In this document: in pieces, positions 18,336-27,612 of the stretch
Position numbering within the stretch: the stretch's first letter is position 1
Layout of the letters: each line of letters begins with the position of its first letter
Source: an uncultured Lachnospira sp.
GTDB lineage: Bacteria > Bacillota > Clostridia > Lachnospirales > Lachnospiraceae
Direction: 5' to 3'
DNA: 49,873 bases
Assembly: GCA_910585095.1 (NCBI GenBank)
Contig: CAJUBU010000020.1
Span: 6,359 to 56,231 of the forward strand
Position numbers and translations under genes: made by a program
The notes under the pieces: generated by a model
Database searches by the model: none
The model's input: the letters and a program-made list of their open reading frames with translations, nothing else
What the model was told of the DNA's origin: nothing

Positions 18336-18693
18336 TCCTATCTCCAACAATTTCAACAACAACCCGATGTGGCATACATACAATATTTTCCCCTGTTTTA
18401 CTGATTTTTCCCATATGTTCACATAATTTATCTGGACAATCTGCATCCGCCATATAAACATATCCATCCTGTATCACAATTCGATTGCTGCCCCCCTGAT
18501 ACCCATTCACCACTAATTCTTTTCCTTCATGGATAGAACCTTTATATTGGATAGCACCATTTATTTTAATTACAACCATACTACCCTCTTTCTTTATAAA
18601 AAAATGAATAAAAAGAAAAAATAACAGTGCAATTGCTATGATAACACTTATTAATAAAATATCTCTTTTTATTTTCATATTACTTTTTTTCAT
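18310..18693 (-). CDS. NusG domain II-containing membrane-anchored protein
   Basis: From the ATG at 18691-18693 (GAGG six bases upstream) the product is 127 residues. It has one N-terminal membrane segment (about 12-32) and an extracytoplasmic beta domain of the NusG_II type, with IQDGYVYMADADCPDKLCEHMG and a final GENIVCMPHRVVVEI. The two paired cysteines (DCPDKLC and IVCMPH) are typical of the family and may form a disulfide or bind a metal. It is not a transcription factor despite the domain name. Its neighbours, the Gx transporter and Rnf, suggest a link to flavin or electron-transfer maturation, which is inference. Confidence 0.83.
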   Translation of the reverse strand: MKKSNMKIKRDILLISVIIAIALLFFLFIHFFIKKEGSMVVIKINGAIQYKGSIHEGKELVVNGYQGGSNRIVIQDGYVYMADADCPDKLCEHMGKISKTGENIVCMPHRVVVEIVGDRSELDSVIK

Positions 18694-18860
18694 ATTAATC
18701 CTCATTCTTATTCAACCTGCAATTTTGGGCGTAAGCCCAAACTTGCGTGTGAAAAATTTATTTTTCACACTAATCTTCATACTGTGAATGTTTTTAATAA
18801 TAGTAATAGCTTTAAATTATAACAAAGTTATTTTCTATAAAAATATTTTTATACGAAAGA
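18694..18860 (-). other. Leader region with two perfect small hairpins before the NusG-II gene
   Basis: TTTGGGC (18724-18730) pairs with GCCCAAA (18735-18741), and GTGTGAAAAA (18747-18756) pairs with TTTTTCACAC (18761-18770). The two stems stand side by side within the 170 bases upstream of the NusG-II start. Such a pair could be a 5' leader structure or an attenuator; no protein is encoded. Beyond them lies the Rnf terminator. Confidence 0.4.
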
Positions 18861-18926
18861 AATGCTGCAAAATTAAAATTTTATACCATCTATTGGCAGT
18901 GAAAATTTATTTTGCAGCAGCTTTTT
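18861..18926 (-). terminator. Terminator of the Rnf operon
   Basis: ATGCTGCAAAAT (18862-18873) pairs with ATTTTGCAGCAG (18909-18920) with one end mismatch, followed on the plus side by a T run. It lies 100 bases beyond the rnfB stop and belongs in sequence style to the GCTGTTGCAAAA palindromes seen at several gene ends. It probably stops the minus-strand rnf transcript, though the U tract on that strand is modest. Confidence 0.6.
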
Positions 18927-19026
18927 TACTAGTAATATTTATATATTAAAACATATTATTTATAGAAATATTACCTTACTTTTTACAAATAAAATTAATT
19001 CTTATACAAATATAATTTTTAGATTA

Positions 19027-19851
19027 TTATTTATGAGCATAACCTTTTGCTGATTTGTGATTTTGCTTTATAATAATCTTTTTCGGACATTTCTCTGCAC
19101 ACTTGCCGCAGCCTGTGCATTTGGTCTGGTCAATATGCGCAATATTATTTTCTACTTTAATCGCATCAAACTCGCACTGCTTTGTACATAACATACAACC
19201 AATACAGCCCACACTACATGCCTGCATAACATCTTTGCCCTTATCCTTAGAAGAACAAGATACTGCATATTTCGACTCATATGGAATAAGCTCTATCAAA
19301 TGTCTAGGACATGCAGCAACACATTTACCACAGGCTTTACATTTTTCTTTATCCACTATGGCTACACCATTGACAACATGAATAGCGTCAAATGGACATG
19401 CCTTTACACAAGAACCATAACCCAAACAGCCATATGTACATGTCTTTGCACCGCCATTTGGAACAAACGGCATAACACTGCATTCTTCCACGCCTGAATA
19501 TACATAATTTTCTTTTGCTTTCTCACAATCTCCACTGCACTTTACAAAGGCAGTCATATGCACAGTCTCACCGGCTTCTGCACCCATGATAGAAGCAATC
19601 TTAGCAGCAGCAGGCGCGCCGCCGACTGGACATGCCCCGCAATCTGCCTGACCGGCAGCAATTGCTTTCGCTAAAGCATCACAACCAGCATAGCCACAAC
19701 CACCACAGTTATTTCCTGGAAGTTCTGCCCTAATATCAATCTCTTTTTGGTCAACCTCTACTGCAAACTTTTTACCCATAAATCCGAGAAAAAGTCCTAG
19801 TATCAAACCAACGCCGCCAACAATAATTGCAGCCCATACAATACCCATCAT
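19027..19851 (-). CDS. rnfB: Rnf complex subunit B, multi-[4Fe-4S] electron carrier
   Basis: The 274-residue protein starts with one membrane helix (about 4-25). Next comes the RnfB Fe-S domain with NCGGCGYAGCDALAKAI and CGACPVGG, and then three sets of ferredoxin-like CxxCxxCxxxCP motifs, including CKACGKCVAACP, CIGCMLCTKQCEF and CTGCGKCAEKCP. RnfB receives electrons from reduced ferredoxin at the cytoplasmic face and passes them into the complex. It is the last gene of the rnfCDGEAB operon, 15 bases after rnfA, and is preceded by a strong GAGGAGG. The cysteine complement looks complete. Confidence 0.96.
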   Translation of the reverse strand: MMGIVWAAIIVGGVGLILGLFLGFMGKKFAVEVDQKEIDIRAELPGNNCGGCGYAGCDALAKAIAAGQADCGACPVGGAPAAAKIASIMGAEAGETVHMTAFVKCSGDCEKAKENYVYSGVEECSVMPFVPNGGAKTCTYGCLGYGSCVKACPFDAIHVVNGVAIVDKEKCKACGKCVAACPRHLIELIPYESKYAVSCSSKDKGKDVMQACSVGCIGCMLCTKQCEFDAIKVENNIAHIDQTKCTGCGKCAEKCPKKIIIKQNHKSAKGYAHK

Positions 19852-19866
19852 ATACTTTTCCTCCTC

Positions 19867-20439
19867 TTACAGTATACCAGAAAATCCAAAGAACGCAATC
19901 GACATAAGCCCTGCTGTAAGCAGAACAATAGGCATTCCCTTAAAACTTTCTGGAACATCATTATCTTCAATACGCTCACGAATACCAGCCAATATTACAA
20001 TAGCAATTGTAAAACCTACTGCTGTTCCAAGACCACATATAACGGATTCAATAAAATTATAGCCATTTTGAACATTGGTCAATGCAACACCAAGCACTGC
20101 ACAGTTTGTTGTAATCAGTGGAAGATAAACACCAAGCGCTTCATAGAGTGGTGGCATACATTTCTTCAAAAACATCTCAACAAACTGAACCAATGAAGCA
20201 ATAACAACAATAAATACAATGGTGTTAAGATACGTCAAGTCAAATGGTGTCAATATAAAATCATATATCAGACTGCATATAGCAGAAGCTACTGTAATAA
20301 CACCAATAACAGCACCACCCATACCTGCTGCTGTGTTAATTTTCTTAGACACACCCAAGAAAGGACACAGACCTAAAAACTGGCTTAGTACAACATTATT
20401 TACAAGTGCGGCTGCAATACCAATAATTAATAAATTCAT
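19867..20439 (-). CDS. rnfA: Rnf complex subunit A, integral membrane protein
   Basis: The 190-residue protein has six predicted membrane segments. Signatures are NNVVLSQFLGLCPFLGVSKK near the N-terminus and LPLITTNCAVLGVALTNVQN in the middle. The conserved cysteines (FLGLCPFLG and TTNCAVLG) are those that, with RnfE, bind a [2Fe-2S] cluster inside the membrane. RnfA and RnfE are homologous and inserted in opposite topology. It lies between rnfE and rnfB with short spacers and has a GGGAGGA ribosome site. Confidence 0.96.
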   Translation of the reverse strand: MNLLIIGIAAALVNNVVLSQFLGLCPFLGVSKKINTAAGMGGAVIGVITVASAICSLIYDFILTPFDLTYLNTIVFIVVIASLVQFVEMFLKKCMPPLYEALGVYLPLITTNCAVLGVALTNVQNGYNFIESVICGLGTAVGFTIAIVILAGIRERIEDNDVPESFKGMPIVLLTAGLMSIAFFGFSGIL

Positions 20440-20452
20440 CTATCTGTCCTCC

Positions 20453-21121
20453 CTACTTTTCTTTTTCTTCTTCGTCACCAATATAATCCGGCACTTCTGC
20501 TGGTTTCATGCCATGCGCCTTCTTTACTTTATTCATAACAGCAATTAACATTGCAAGAACAAAGAAAGCGCCTGGTGCAAGGATAAAAATACTTGCAGGC
20601 GTATAGCCAAGCTCAGTTAAATCAACCAAAGAAGAAGCCCCTGTAGAAAAAATGGTTCCGCCACCAATCAGCTCTCTTAAAAAGCCAAGTACTGTAAGCG
20701 CCGCTGTAAAGCCAAGACCCATACCCAAACCATCAAAAATAGATAAAATAGCTGAGTTCTTAGAAGCATACGACTCTGCACGACCAAGAATAATACAGTT
20801 TACAACAATAAGCGGAATATAAATGCCTAACGATTCATACAAATCTGGCAAATATCCCTGCATAAGAAACTGCACCATCGTTACAAATGAAGCTACAATA
20901 ACGATAAATGCTGGCATTCTAACGCCATCTGGTATCACTTTTCGCAAAAGTGATATCAATAAATTGGACATAACCAATACTACTGTTGAAGAAAGTCCCA
21001 TACCTATACCATTGATTGCTGATGTCGTAACCGCAAGTGTAGGACACATACCAAGTGTGAGAATCAACGTAGGATTTTCTTTGATAATACCATTATAAAG
21101 TCTTTCAACACATTTATTCAA
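20453..21121 (-). CDS. rnfE: Rnf complex subunit E, integral membrane protein, TTG start
   Basis: The likely start is TTG at 21119-21121, eight bases after AGGGGG, giving 222 residues beginning NKCVERLYNGIIKENPT, which matches the family N-terminus; a GTG three codons earlier is possible. It has six membrane segments with LGMCPTLAVTTSAINGIGMG and IPLIVVNCIILGRAE, where the cysteines bind the shared intramembrane cluster with RnfA. The start lies inside the last codons of rnfG (8-base overlap), showing translational coupling. A short charged C-terminal tail ends in GDEEEKEK. Confidence 0.94.
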   Translation of the reverse strand: MNKCVERLYNGIIKENPTLILTLGMCPTLAVTTSAINGIGMGLSSTVVLVMSNLLISLLRKVIPDGVRMPAFIVIVASFVTMVQFLMQGYLPDLYESLGIYIPLIVVNCIILGRAESYASKNSAILSIFDGLGMGLGFTAALTVLGFLRELIGGGTIFSTGASSLVDLTELGYTPASIFILAPGAFFVLAMLIAVMNKVKKAHGMKPAEVPDYIGDEEEKEK

Positions 21122-21743
21122 TACCAGCACCCCCTACTGTTTTAACGTTGTCTTCTATCAAACGGTTAAACAGCTTTAACGCTGCATTAATACCATTTGT
21201 AATGGATTTTGATGTGATTGTCGAACCACCAATAGAATCAATCTTATCATCAGAAGATGAACCTGTGCCATCTTTTACAACGCTAAATTGTTCTACTTTT
21301 ACATCATTATATTGTGCTAAAAATGATGGGTCTGTCTTTGCTCTCATGCCAAGTCCAGCTGTCTCACTGATGGAAAGAATGGATGTTCCCTTATAAGTTC
21401 CATCCGCAGCAATACCTACAGAATACTTAATATCACCGCCATATCCGTCTCCTGCCACAACCGTAATAACAAAGCCAATAATTTTGCCGCCTTTTACACC
21501 TGCTACAACTTCTGTAATCTCATCTGCTGGAAAATCATCTGCAACACCGCAATACTTACTATTTTCAGCAATTTCTTCAAAACTTTCTGCTTCGGATAAC
21601 ACATTTTTATATGCTGCCTGTTTTGCCTTCTCATTTTGCTCTGCAATCGGCGCTTTCGTTATCTCATAGACGCCCCCAAGAAGTATCCCTGCAACCAGTG
21701 TAATGGCAAATAATATACAGGCATCTTTAACAATCTTTCCCAT
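21114..21743 (-). CDS. rnfG: Rnf complex subunit G, covalent FMN protein
   Basis: The ATG at 21741-21743, one base after the rnfD stop and preceded by AAGGAGGCG, gives 209 residues. One N-terminal membrane helix (about 7-25) is followed by an extracytoplasmic FMN-binding domain with GKIIGFVITVVAGDGYGGDI, SETAGLGMRAK and the flavinylation site GGSTITSKSITNGI, where a Thr is esterified to FMN by ApbE. No apbE gene is in the window. RnfG passes electrons between RnfC/D and the membrane core. All key residues appear intact. Confidence 0.95.
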   Translation of the reverse strand: MGKIVKDACILFAITLVAGILLGGVYEITKAPIAEQNEKAKQAAYKNVLSEAESFEEIAENSKYCGVADDFPADEITEVVAGVKGGKIIGFVITVVAGDGYGGDIKYSVGIAADGTYKGTSILSISETAGLGMRAKTDPSFLAQYNDVKVEQFSVVKDGTGSSSDDKIDSIGGSTITSKSITNGINAALKLFNRLIEDNVKTVGGAGIE

Positions 21744-21744
21744 A

Positions 21745-22701
21745 TTACTTCGCCTCCTTTTCAGGTTTCTTCTTGCCAAATGATTTTGGAACGGTAACTC
21801 TTTCTATCAATGGAACTAAAAGGTTCGAAAAAATAATCGCATAGGAAACGCCCTCTGCTGAACCTCCATACATTCTAAAGATAAAGGTAAGAATACCTAA
21901 AATGACACCAAACACAATTTTTCCCATCGGCGTAATTGGTGATGTAACATAGTCCGTTGCCATAAAAAATGCACCTAAAACAAGACCGCCTGCACACAAT
22001 TCTTTTAACAGATACTCTGCCTCAAACTGATGACCTGGCGCAAGCAAAAAGATAAGTACTGCAAAGGTTGCTATGTAACACACTGGAATTCTCCATGAAA
22101 TAATCTTTTTAACAAGAAGATAGACAGCGCCAATTAAAAGACAAATAATGGATGTCTCACCAATAACACCTGCATGATTACCAATAAATAAATCCAATAA
22201 ACTGGTAGCTTGCGCTGGTTCTGCTCCGGGCTTTAACACCGCTAACGGTGTAGCTCCTGAATAGGCATCGGTAACAAAATTTGTCATTGGTCCTGTAAAT
22301 GCAATTAAAAGAAAACATCTTGCTGCCAGCGCAGGGTTCATAAAATTTTGTCCCAAACCGCCAAACAACTGCTTTACTATAAGAATTGCAAAAATACAGC
22401 CTATAATTTCATATCCAACATTTAATGTTGATGGAATATTCATTGCTATCAAAAGACCTGTAACGGCTGCACTAAAGTCCATTATGGTAATCTTTTGATG
22501 CATAAAATACTGATAGATAGCCTCCGTAGCGACACATGTAACCACACCGATAAGAAGCCTTATACATGCATCCATACCAAAATTATAAATACCAAATATA
22601 CAAGCAGGCGCTAATGCAATCAGCACATCCCTCATAATTGCTTGAGTAGTAACCTTGCTTCGTACATGAGGATTGCTTGATACGTTAAATAATTCGCTCA
22701 C
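21745..22701 (-). CDS. rnfD: Rnf complex subunit D, flavin-bearing membrane protein, GTG start
   Basis: The 318-residue protein starts at GTG (22699-22701) behind GGGGGA. It has about nine membrane segments and the family features SSNPHVRSKVTTQAIMRDVLIAL, GGLGQNFMNPALAARCFL, the covalent FMN motif DAYSGATPL and the late ATDYVTSPITPMGKIVFG. The Thr in SGAT carries FMN. RnfD is homologous to NqrB and is thought to take part in ion translocation. It lies 14 bases after rnfC. Confidence 0.96.
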   Translation of the reverse strand: MSELFNVSSNPHVRSKVTTQAIMRDVLIALAPACIFGIYNFGMDACIRLLIGVVTCVATEAIYQYFMHQKITIMDFSAAVTGLLIAMNIPSTLNVGYEIIGCIFAILIVKQLFGGLGQNFMNPALAARCFLLIAFTGPMTNFVTDAYSGATPLAVLKPGAEPAQATSLLDLFIGNHAGVIGETSIICLLIGAVYLLVKKIISWRIPVCYIATFAVLIFLLAPGHQFEAEYLLKELCAGGLVLGAFFMATDYVTSPITPMGKIVFGVILGILTFIFRMYGGSAEGVSYAIIFSNLLVPLIERVTVPKSFGKKKPEKEAK

Positions 22702-22715
22702 TTTTAATCCCCCTT

Positions 22716-24035
22716 TTACTTCTTTCTTCTGTTTGCTAAAACAATACTTCTCATTGCCTTAATCTGTTGTGTCAATGGTCTTTTTGCTGGACATACAAAA
22801 GAACAACTTCCGCACATTACACACTCCATACCATCAAACTTTACAAAGCCTGCCTCATCATTTTTTGCAGCAAAACCTGCAAGCTTTGCTGGAAGGAGAT
22901 TACTCGGACACCCTTCTCCACAACGCCCACAACGAATACACGCACTGGACTCAATCTTTGACACAATATCGTCCTGAAAGACCAAAAGCGATGAACTTCC
23001 TTTGACAACAGGAACATCCAAACTATACATAGAAAATCCCATCATAGGACCGCCAGAAATATATTTTTGTGGTTCCCCAACAGCACCTCCCGCTGCCTCA
23101 AGCAACTGCCTATAATTGGTTCCAAGCCAAACATAGAAATTACCAGGATTTTTCACACCATCGCCTGTTACTGTAATAATCCTCTTTGTTAATGACTTTC
23201 CCTCAATAACAGCCATATAAATACTAAAAATCGTATCTACATTATGTACAATGCATCCTGCATCAGCTGGAAGCATAGAAGAATTAATACTTCTCCCTGT
23301 TGTGGCATATATCAGACAACGCTCGCCACCCTGCGGATACTTGGTTTTTAACTCTTTCACCTCAATATTGGGTTCATCCGCCACTTTTCTTCTCATCTCC
23401 TCAATGGCTTCCGGCTTATTATCCTCAATACCAATAATGCCCTTGGCATGGTCAAATAATGCAAGTGCCACTTTAAGCCCCATCACAAGCTTATCGGATT
23501 CTTCTAACATACGTCTGTAATCCGAAGTAAGATAAGGCTCGCACTCCGCACCATTGACAATAATATAATCAATCTGTTCTGGATTTTTAGGCGTAAGCTT
23601 CACATTGGTTGGAAATCCTGCACCGCCCATACCCACAACGCCTGCTGCCTTAATGCGCTCTCGTATCTCATCTCTTGAAAGTTCTTCTAATTTTTTTGAC
23701 ACATATTCAACTTCCTTGTATTCGCCATCATTTTCAATAATAATGGAATTACACTTTCCGCCTGTTGCCAGTGTTCTTGGCTCAATAGCCTTGACCGTAC
23801 CAGAAACAGATGAATGAATATTAGCAGAAATAAATCCCCCCGCCTCAGCAATGAGCTGTCCAGCAAGTACATAATCTCCCTTTGCCACAACCGGAACGGC
23901 TGGTGCGCCTATATGTTGAGACAATGGAAAGACCATCTCGCCCTCATCAGGGAACAACTCTTTGATTGGCTTATCTTTAGAATACTCTTTACCATCAAAG
24001 GGATGTACTCCACCTTTAAATGTACATTTACCCAT
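22716..24035 (-). CDS. rnfC: Rnf complex subunit C, NADH/FMN-binding Fe-S subunit
   Basis: The 439-residue soluble subunit opens the operon. It has the N-terminal barrel-sandwich part (GGVHPFDGKEYS), the Rossmann-type glycine motif VVGMGGAGFPTNVKL, the NGAECEPYLTSDYR motif and the YPQGGERCLIYATTGR region for FMN/NADH. Two C-terminal [4Fe-4S] motifs are CIRCGRCGEGCPSNLLP and CVMCGSCSFVCPAKRPL. RnfC exchanges electrons with NAD+. AAGGAG lies before the ATG. About 70-80 bases upstream on the minus strand a TATAAT (24105-24110) is a probable -10 of the operon promoter, without a clear -35. Confidence 0.96.
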   Translation of the reverse strand: MGKCTFKGGVHPFDGKEYSKDKPIKELFPDEGEMVFPLSQHIGAPAVPVVAKGDYVLAGQLIAEAGGFISANIHSSVSGTVKAIEPRTLATGGKCNSIIIENDGEYKEVEYVSKKLEELSRDEIRERIKAAGVVGMGGAGFPTNVKLTPKNPEQIDYIIVNGAECEPYLTSDYRRMLEESDKLVMGLKVALALFDHAKGIIGIEDNKPEAIEEMRRKVADEPNIEVKELKTKYPQGGERCLIYATTGRSINSSMLPADAGCIVHNVDTIFSIYMAVIEGKSLTKRIITVTGDGVKNPGNFYVWLGTNYRQLLEAAGGAVGEPQKYISGGPMMGFSMYSLDVPVVKGSSSLLVFQDDIVSKIESSACIRCGRCGEGCPSNLLPAKLAGFAAKNDEAGFVKFDGMECVMCGSCSFVCPAKRPLTQQIKAMRSIVLANRRKK

Positions 24036-24152
24036 GACAAAATTCTCCTTATATGATTTTTCTATGTACTATTTTACATTAAAAAGTACTAAAAATCTAT
24101 AGAAATTATACTTTTTTTGTAACAAAATAACGATTTCCTTTATTTTCCATAA

Positions 24153-24196
24153 AAAAAGACAAGGACAGAAAATATCTTTTTTCTCCTTGTCTTTTT
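24153..24196 (-). terminator. Rho-independent terminator after the broken MCP gene
   Basis: AAAAAGACAAGGA (24153-24165) pairs perfectly with TCCTTGTCTTTTT (24184-24196), with an 18-base loop and T/A tracts on both sides. It lies about 50 bases after the MCP stop and would end that minus-strand transcript. Confidence 0.85.
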
Positions 24197-24244
24197 CCTT
24201 ATTTTTTATTTTTCTTTTATTGCCTTGTTACAAACACGTTTTTT

Positions 24245-25538
24245 CTATTCATCTAACAATGAACTTTTATCAAACTTTCTGACATATCCCACCAACTCTT
24301 GTGATACACTTGTTACTTTTTCTGTCATTATCGTACAATTTTCAACCATATCATGAATACCTGATACATTTGCTGATGTGGATTCTGCCTGTTTTGCGTT
24401 TTCTTCTGCAAAAGAAGTGATATTATCTGCACTATTTTCAATAACCACCTTATTTCTATCTAGTTGTGTCATCTCAGAATCAATATCTTTAATTGCTTCT
24501 CCAACTTGGATAATTTCAGCATTTAATGACCTAAAAATATTTCCTGTTTCTTCTACCTTTTTATTCTGCTCTGTAAAAGATTGTGAAACTTGGTCTGTAA
24601 TTTGAACGCTAATATCGGAATTAGCAAGCAGTTCATTGACAATATTATTAATATGCTCTGTCGATTTTTTAGACTCATCTGCTAAAATTCTAACTTCTTC
24701 CGCTACAACCGCAAAACCTGCGCCATGTTCCCCTGCTCTTGCCGCTTCAATGCTAGCATTTAATGCAAGTAAATTGGTCTGATTGGAAATATCCGAAATA
24801 ATTTCTGCTGCTGTATGTATTTGCTGTGCTGATTGATTGGTTCGTTCGGTCTGATCCTTTACTTTTGCAATGGCATTATTGCATTCTTTGCTCATATTCA
24901 TCAATTCTTCCATAATATTCTCTGCATTCTGTTGATAACTCTCAACAACTTCTGCACTTTTTGACAATGCCTTTACATTTGTATTAATATTTTCAATCGC
25001 CATGCTGATAGCAGCAATTTTATCTTTCATATCATATGTACTGTCTACTTGCGATAAGGTATTCGTTGTAATGGAGTTTACATTATCCGATGTATTCTGC
25101 ATAAAAGATTTCATGGAAAGTGCTTTGAAATTCAGCCGACACACTTTCAAGGTTTTCTATAGAATACTTGATACCTGTAATAACATCTGCAAAATCGGTA
25201 ACGGCAGTATTGGCGGTACGTATCATTTCTCCTACGCCATCACTGCGCTGTGACAATTTATTAATTTTATTTATCATCTTGTTATCATTACTTTTTTGTG
25301 CATTGTTACCCAAAAATATTGATACCAACGGATAAAAAAATGTCCATAACGACCTGATTACTGCTGTCATCATTGCGATTATAACAACTACTGTTAAAAT
25401 AGCAGCTACAAGAATTCCAATGATATCATTTGATAACAGCCAAAGTATAACTAACTGAACAGCAAGCAATGGTGCAAAAAGCATAAAACCAACAAAAATA
25501 ATTTTATTCCGCATATTTTTCTTCCTTATAATATCCAT
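24245..25538 (-). pseudogene. Methyl-accepting chemotaxis protein split by a single-base frameshift
   Basis: The gene starts at the ATG at 25536-25538 behind AGGAGG. The first frame encodes two close membrane helices (residues about 10-70 of this start) and reads to NLESVSAEFQSTFHE, then soon stops near 25083. The second frame, open from 25150 to 24245, encodes the MCP signalling coiled coil with LLALNASIEAARAGEHGAGFAVVAEEVR, the CheA/CheW-binding tip. Removing one A from the AAAA at 25103-25106 joins them smoothly as FHEIFMQNTSDNV. The protein lacks a large extracellular sensor. It is either a true frameshift, a slippage site or a sequencing error. Confidence 0.85.
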
Positions 25539-25800
25539 ATTATTCCTCCTATTATACCTTGTTGAAGCAAAATATCTAATCTTTTTGACAGTCGTTGACA
25601 ATCACTTATCACTTTGATAAACTGCTTATAATAATTGTTATTTTTTGTTACTACTAAAATTACTTTATCAATTATACCGAATCTTTTACAAAAAATCAAT
25701 AACTTGAGTAACGATAACAAACAGCTTTTAAAAAAACAGTCTATAGATAATATATAGACAATAAATAATTATGATGGGTGTTCATACTAAATTTTTTTAC
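25539..25800 (-). other. Upstream region of the broken MCP and flank of the IS element
   Basis: A 64-codon frame here is not convincing as a gene. TATAAT occurs just before the MCP ribosome site. GTCTATA (25739-25745) pairs with TATAGAC (25753-25759), a perfect seven-base stem close to the outer edge of the IS605-type element; it may belong to the old site or to the element end. The exact junction cannot be placed without an empty-site comparison. Confidence 0.35.
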
Positions 25801-25813
25801 ATGAAAGGACTTC

Positions 25814-25963
25814 TGTCAACTACCCACCACCTAAAGATAATGGACTTGTAACTGCCCAGTCGTAGTAACGGCTTACACCTTCGACCTTTAACCCCGATAG
25901 GTATTGCTACCTAAAGTGGCGTTACATCATAAGGGTGGTTGACAGCACCCTTTACAGCAAAGT
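25814..25963 (-). ncRNA. Probable omega RNA / right end of the IS605-type element
   Basis: The 150 bases after the tnpB stop are GC-richer than the neighbourhood and densely structured. TGTCAACTACCC (25814-25825) pairs over its whole length with GGGTGGTTGACA (25933-25944), with one wobble, and shorter stems such as GGTAGCAATACC lie between. In this family the guide RNA of TnpB is made from exactly this place, reading out of the element into flanking DNA. On the minus strand the guide would therefore begin at about 25813 and run to lower positions. The RNA itself is inferred from position and structure. Confidence 0.6.
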
Positions 25964-27103
25964 TTACTCGGCTGTAACTGTACTAGGTACTTGGCTATCT
26001 TCAAGATAGTTTATTCCCATACGGTACAGATTCATAGCTCCAATACGGTCATCATTCGATTGATACCCACAGTTTTTACAACTAAACAGATGTATCTTTT
26101 TATTACGGTTAGCTTTTTCAATATGCCCACATGCAGGACAACACTGGCTTGTATAAGCGGGGTTAACCTTAATTACAGTAGACTGATTCTGTTTAGCCTT
26201 GTAGATAAGTTTTTGTTCAAGGTCATAGAACGACCATGATACAGATACATATCTATTCTTGGTTTTAACACGTTCTGTGGCATTTCTAACACTTGACAAA
26301 TCTTCAAGTACGAATAATGTATGCTTTGGGTTGTTTTTCACGAGTGCCTTTGATACACAGTGATTGATGTCTTGCATCCAACGGTTTTCTCGTGAGCCAA
26401 TAGCTTTCATTCTTCGTCTTGCAGATGGAGTATGGCGCATTTGGAGTTCTTTATGAAGTTTTGAATAGTTCGCACGTTTCTGTTTTATAGCTTTGCCACG
26501 AATAAAATCAGACTTATGCTTACTATCGTAGGTGGCAACAACAAAATTAATACCTCTGTCAATACCTACAACATTACAAATATCCGAAATATTACTTTCT
26601 TCAACATCATAAGTAACAGGGATATGTAAAAAATACTTACCATGTTTATTTACAAGCTTGGCTGTACCAAACTTATAGATTGTATGGTTAAAATATTTAG
26701 ACATACCCTCGGCAAAATATGGCAGTTTAACACGACCATTTAAGGTATTTACCGAAAAACAGTTTTGTGTAAGAGAATAGTCCCTGTTCCAAACAAGGTC
26801 ATACTGCGGCTTTTTAAAAGATGGTTTAATCCACTTGGACTCATTTTCAAGAATGGTCTTATATCTGGCAATAACAGTTTTAAATACAGACTGAGCCATT
26901 TGTGATTTAAGTCCAAACTTCTCACGAAGCGTAGAATATAAAACCTTATTTAGTGAAAATTGTTTCAAATCATGTGTACGAAATACATAGTCTGAAACAT
27001 AATTACAAGCATCGCTGTAAACAGACATCGTTTTATCAAGTAAAACTTTGTCATCGGCTGTAGCAGATATTTGTATTTTGGCTGTAATAGTCATTTGTTC
27101 CAT
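25964..27103 (-). CDS. tnpB: TnpB RNA-guided nuclease of an IS605-type element
   Basis: The 379-residue protein has an N-terminal helical/OB part and a split RuvC nuclease. RuvC-I is NVVGIDRGINFVVATYD with the first Asp, RuvC-II is LFVLEDLSSVRNA with the Glu, and RuvC-III is SNDDRIGAMNLYRMG with the last Asp. A Cys4 zinc ribbon, CPACGHIEKANRNKK followed by FSCKNCG, precedes RuvC-III. All catalytic residues are in place, so it should be active as an omega-RNA-guided nuclease that cuts empty donor sites. The length is close to family norm. It is divergent from tnpA. Confidence 0.95.
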   Translation of the reverse strand: MEQMTITAKIQISATADDKVLLDKTMSVYSDACNYVSDYVFRTHDLKQFSLNKVLYSTLREKFGLKSQMAQSVFKTVIARYKTILENESKWIKPSFKKPQYDLVWNRDYSLTQNCFSVNTLNGRVKLPYFAEGMSKYFNHTIYKFGTAKLVNKHGKYFLHIPVTYDVEESNISDICNVVGIDRGINFVVATYDSKHKSDFIRGKAIKQKRANYSKLHKELQMRHTPSARRRMKAIGSRENRWMQDINHCVSKALVKNNPKHTLFVLEDLSSVRNATERVKTKNRYVSVSWSFYDLEQKLIYKAKQNQSTVIKVNPAYTSQCCPACGHIEKANRNKKIHLFSCKNCGYQSNDDRIGAMNLYRMGINYLEDSQVPSTVTAE

Positions 27104-27183
27104 AGATGTACTCCTTTTGTTGATATTTCACTAAATATATTATATAATAATTATTAGTGAGAGTCAATATATAGAGGCAACAT

Positions 27184-27588
27184 ATGGATAACAGATACAG
27201 CCGTCACAATAGATGCAAATACAGTCTCAAAGTATATATAGTATTCGTTACCAAATATCGTAAACAACTTCTTAAAGAAACTATTGCCAATGATATGAAA
27301 CAACAGATTTTCGATATATGCAATTCTAATGGTTGGGATATTATTGCTATGGAGACTGACAACAACCATATACATTTTCTAATCCGTTACGATGCAACAA
27401 ATAGGGTATGTGATATTGTAAAGACTATGAAACAACAAACCACATATTATCTATGGAAAAAGTATTCAGGATTTTTGTCTAAACAATATTGGAAGAAGAA
27501 AATCTTTTGATCTGATGGCTATTTTGTTTATAGCATAGGCGAGGTATCTTCCGCCACTATACAAAGATATATTGAGAGTCCGAGTTAA
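27184..27588 (+). pseudogene. tnpA: Y1 transposase TnpA of the IS605-type element, interrupted by TGA
   Basis: The frame begins MDNRYSRHNRCKYSLK and includes the HUH motif NHIHFLI (His62, His64). After 108 codons it meets TGA at 27508-27510, where the family normally has Trp (FWSDGYF). The same frame continues past it as SDGYFVYSIGEVSSATIQRY and stops at 27588, for a 133-residue protein with a readthrough position. The Tyr in ATIQRY, about residue 129, corresponds to the catalytic Tyr127/132 of IS608 and ISDra2. The stop removes it, so the truncated product should be inactive. A TGG-to-TGA change explains this. Confidence 0.9.
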
Positions 27589-27612
27589 CGGCTACAAATT
27601 TACAAGGCTCCT

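Noticed and set aside
25526..25720. A 64-codon frame upstream of the broken MCP
   Set aside because: It overlaps the MCP ribosome site, lacks a Shine-Dalgarno and has no family resemblance.
27154..27375. A 73-codon minus-strand frame facing tnpA
   Set aside because: It is antisense to the recognised tnpA frame with the HUH motif and has no features of its own.
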